A DNA stretch of 13,017 nucleotides from Conidiobolus incongruus B7586 (Eukaryota; Entomophthoromycota; Entomophthoromycetes; Entomophthorales; Conidiobolaceae): contig JNEM01014267.1 in assembly GCA_000697335.1 (NCBI GenBank), forward strand, positions 1-13,017, written 5' to 3'. Below, piece after piece: positions 9,754-13,017 of this stretch. The notes under the pieces were generated by a model. It saw nothing but the letters and a program-made list of their open reading frames with translations. It was not told where the DNA came from and made no database searches. Numbering within the stretch: position 1 is the first letter of the stretch; every line of letters starts with the position of its first letter. The position numbers and the translations under genes are program-made.

Positions 9754-12132
9754 TGTTACTATATATAAAAATAATTCTAATTTCTAAAGTTCTAAAAAAC
9801 AATAATATTTCTGTAGTATAATTTTTTTGAATTTTGTAATATATTTAATGAAAAGTTTAACCTTAATTTTTGACGATTATATATTGAACAATCAGTTGAA
9901 ATAGCCTTTATTTAAAATTAACTCAATTAAAGTTTGAAATGATTTTAAATATATATAACAAATGAAGATTTATTTATTTAAAAAGTATTATAAAATGTAA
10001 TGTTAGTCAATAACCAAATAGTGTATATTAATATTGCCACTAACTTTTAAAAATGTAATTTTCTACCTGTTTTTAATTGCTATTTTAATACAGAGTTAGA
10101 TAATCAAATGACAAACCACCTTAAATTCGAAGTTGAAGTCGCACTCAAATTCATTGATATATTATCCAATATTCATGACGATAGAATAGTGGGAGTAATC
10201 ATTATCTGATATTGAAATGGTAATTTCAGAAACATTATCATTTTCATTTGTAGATTCGAGATATTAAAGCTAAAAACATTATTTAAAAAAGATTTAATAC
10301 TCATTATTAATATAATAATTGTGGTATTAATTATTTGGTAAGATATTCAGCACTGATGGAAAAATATATATAGGTGATAAAATTTCAGAAGTAAAACTGT
10401 GTTATAAATCTTCTCCAATTCAGCATGTTTAATTATTTATAATTCAGAGTTTCTAGTTTATTTTGATTAATTAGGGGCACATTCATTATCCTTAAATTTA
10501 ATATCTAATTCAAGCCACAACTAAACCATAAGAATAACTTAAGGAGTAGAATCATTATAATTAATTTTAAATTTAGTATGGTTGCAAAAGTTATATTAAA
10601 CAAACTTGAGTTATAATGGTGTATATAAAATTAGCTGCTATATATTTTTTTTATATCATCATTGAATTTTACTGATAGGTGTTTTAGAACTTGAATTGGA
10701 AGTAATGAATACCCCCACCTAATTACATATCTATATTTGATATAATCAGACTGGAGAATACTTGAAATGTGATGTTTTTAATTTACTTGATTTTAGGTTT
10801 TAATTTACATATTCCTTTAGACTCTGTGGTGTAATATTAAATAATATCAAAGATGATCACAATTGAGAATTAAAATTGATCACAACAAAAAGGACAGTTA
10901 AAAGATTCACTAGGAAAGGTACTTTCAAAACTAATGAATCCATATCCAATTTAAGAAAAATAACTAATCAATAGGTTACTTCTATTGTAATATAAAATTA
11001 ACTAAATATTTACCAGATCAAATATAATTTATATTATAATGCTTTTGAAGCATACAAAATATAATGATTAATTGCTGATTTCTGAAATAATCTGAGAAAA
11101 TTATTATATATATCTTTATTTAATTATTATTATTTTACTCGATAATCAATGAGTTATTAAATCAAACCTTGCTTTGTTGGCAATATCAAGTATATTCTCA
11201 GTATTAAGTTTCACATTATTTTGATATATTAAACTTCCAATTTAAATTAAATAACAATATTTGAATTGTTATCAAATAATAACATTGATAATAAAATAAA
11301 TTATCATTTATATTTTTAATAGCTAAATAAAAATAAATTAAAAATTATTTTTTTAACAAAAATTGTTAAAGTTGAATAATATTTTTTTCGTTAAGTGTAA
11401 ATATATGTCTTTAATGTGAATATTATTAAACTCTATCTACTCATTAGATTATCAAAAATTTTTATTTTATCACTAAAACTTTGAATTATTAAACTGGAAA
11501 TATTAACTCTTTATTTATAATATTTAATTTTAATCAAAAATAAAGTTTGAAAAAATAGAAAATTTTAAAATAGTTTTAAATATATAAAATATTTAATTAT
11601 AATAAATAGGTAAATAATTCAAAATTTGATAGTATATTTCAATATAATAAAAATATTTTTTATTAATTTAAAGAAATTTTTAATTGAATAAATAAATATC
11701 AGAAATGATTTTAAAATTGGATTCTGAAATAAGATTAGATAGTTTTGGTTAGATTTTATAATATTATTAGGTGATAAAGATAATTTAGTATAGTTAAAAA
11801 CAAATTACTAATGAAATAAACAATATTGATATATCAGTGATCTTATTTAATATCAAAAAAAATTTAATTAATATAATTATATAATAAATATATCAGATAA
11901 TATTAATAAAAATATAATATTAATAGAAAAAGTATCGAATTATGAAAAATTATAATGATTAATAATTATCAAAGAATAATAATAAGATATCAAGAAATAA
12001 AATAATTATGTTTATTAGCTAAGTTAATATTATTTATATAATTAAATTAACTTTAATAATATAAATTATTTAAGAAATTAATTAATAAATATATATAGTT
12101 ATGAAATATTAACTCTTATATATATTTCAAAA
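9754..12132. other. AT-rich spacer, no gene called
   Basis: Nothing is firmly recognisable. The best candidate for something more is 10082-10210, where base composition rises and an open frame follows an acceptor-like string (see findings). The remainder is stop-dense A/T sequence with short simple repeats. Confidence 0.65.
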
Positions 12133-12151
12133 AGATGTGTATAAGAGACAG
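12133..12151. other. Tn5 mosaic end / Nextera adapter core (artefact)
   Basis: AGATGTGTATAAGAGACAG is an exact match to the 19-bp mosaic end recognised by hyperactive Tn5 transposase and built into Nextera-type library adapters. The rest of the adapter is not present on the left. It is far too G-rich and too exact for its surroundings to be chance. The simplest reading is unremoved adapter kept in the assembly, so sequence on either side may have been joined falsely. Confidence 0.95.
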
Positions 12152-13017
12152 GAGTAAGGGCAATGTAAATTTATTTTTGAATAATATTTAAAATAAAAAA
12201 TCAATACTCCATATTATTCAAAAATCAAAATGATTAAAAAAAATAGTATTTTGAATAAAAGATATATTATAAAAGTATAGCTCTTTATATCAATTAAAAT
12301 GGTAAATTTTTTAATTTCTGATTTTTCAAATATGTTATATATTTTGAAAGATTTTTTATATATAAAATATATAGGAAAATAAATATTTTCAAACTATATA
12401 TATTTAATTTTAATGATTTTTTTATTCAAATATTTTGATTTTAAAATTTACAATTAAACTTAATTATACTTATATTAAATAATGATAATCAAAAGTCTTT
12501 GATTATAATATTTTTATAACTTAACCATAAACCCTCTAAATTCATTTAAAACTTGTAAACAGCTTATAAAGATGGTGTTTTATCTAAAACTATTATATAT
12601 TACTGGATTTATGATTTTAATGTCAAAAGTGATATTATTCAAAATTTGTTAAAACTTAAAAAATTAATTTCTATTGTTATTCTTTTACTTATAAATAATT
12701 TAAAAAAATATATTAAGAAATATCTTTTTATTTCTCTAAAAAACTATCAAAGTAATTTAATATTAATTATATAAGCATATTATATATACCTAAGTGTAAA
12801 ATTAGTTTAATTAATAAGAATGTAAAATGGATATCTTATAGTTTAACAAAAGCTTAAAAAGACTAGAGTAGCTATAATTAAACTAAACTTATTAAGATAT
12901 AATTAAAAAACAAAGGTTTTTATATCAAATACTTATAATTAATATATCTTAAATTATTTTATATAATTTTTTACCTAAAAAAATAAAATGCTATATTAAA
13001 CTAAATCAATTTTTTTA
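12152..13017. other. AT-rich sequence right of the adapter, no gene seen
   Basis: There is no coding frame or RNA gene. Because of the adapter at its left edge, the linkage of this segment to the genes in the rest of the window is doubtful. Confidence 0.7.
12173..12225. repeat. Perfect 15-bp inverted repeat next to the adapter
   Basis: Arms ATTTTTGAATAATAT (12173-12187) and ATATTATTCAAAAAT (12211-12225) are exact reverse complements around a 23-nt centre. It lies 21 bp from the mosaic end, so it may be an amplification chimera (inverted joins are typical of whole-genome amplification), or a plain hairpin common in AT-rich DNA. Confidence 0.85.

Noticed and set aside
1-13017. CRISPR array, operon or bacterial gene cluster
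   Set aside because: No regularly spaced repeats, no ribosome-binding-site-led genes, and every gene has spliceosomal-type introns.

Overview
The window looks like nuclear DNA of a very AT-rich, early-diverging (non-Dikarya) fungus. Three things point there: two GT15 (Kre2/Mnt1-type) mannosyltransferases, a family essentially confined to fungi; a CNOT11-like CCR4-NOT subunit, absent from the model yeasts; and short GT-AG introns of 47-58 nt. I cannot name the genus. Coding DNA is clearly richer in G+C than the spacers, which are nearly pure A/T.

Layout. 1-1625 is AT-rich spacer. 1626-2997 (minus strand) is a three-exon CNOT11-like gene. 2998-3575 is a shared divergent promoter region holding an imperfect inverted repeat and a TAA microsatellite. 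3576-4817 (plus) is a two-exon GT15 gene with all catalytic and metal-site residues. 5021-6023 (plus) is a five-exon YebC/TACO1 family gene (mitochondrial translation activator) that is well conserved but does not read through as given. 6201-7434 (plus) is a second two-exon GT15 gene with the same intron position, but with the metal-site residues replaced. 7435-13017 is a 5.6 kb gene desert. It holds one GC-richer island of about 330 bp (possible solo LTR or unknown RNA gene) and, at 12133-12151, an exact copy of the Tn5 mosaic end used in Nextera libraries, which is almost certainly an assembly artefact.

The genes do not form one pathway: CNOT11 acts in mRNA deadenylation, the GT15 proteins in Golgi mannosylation, and TACO1 in mitochondrial translation. 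The two GT15 genes are a local duplication now separated by the TACO1-like gene. The second copy, with an altered Mn site but retained fold and nucleophile-position residues, is the most interesting biology here. I found no convincing evidence of a wholly new system.
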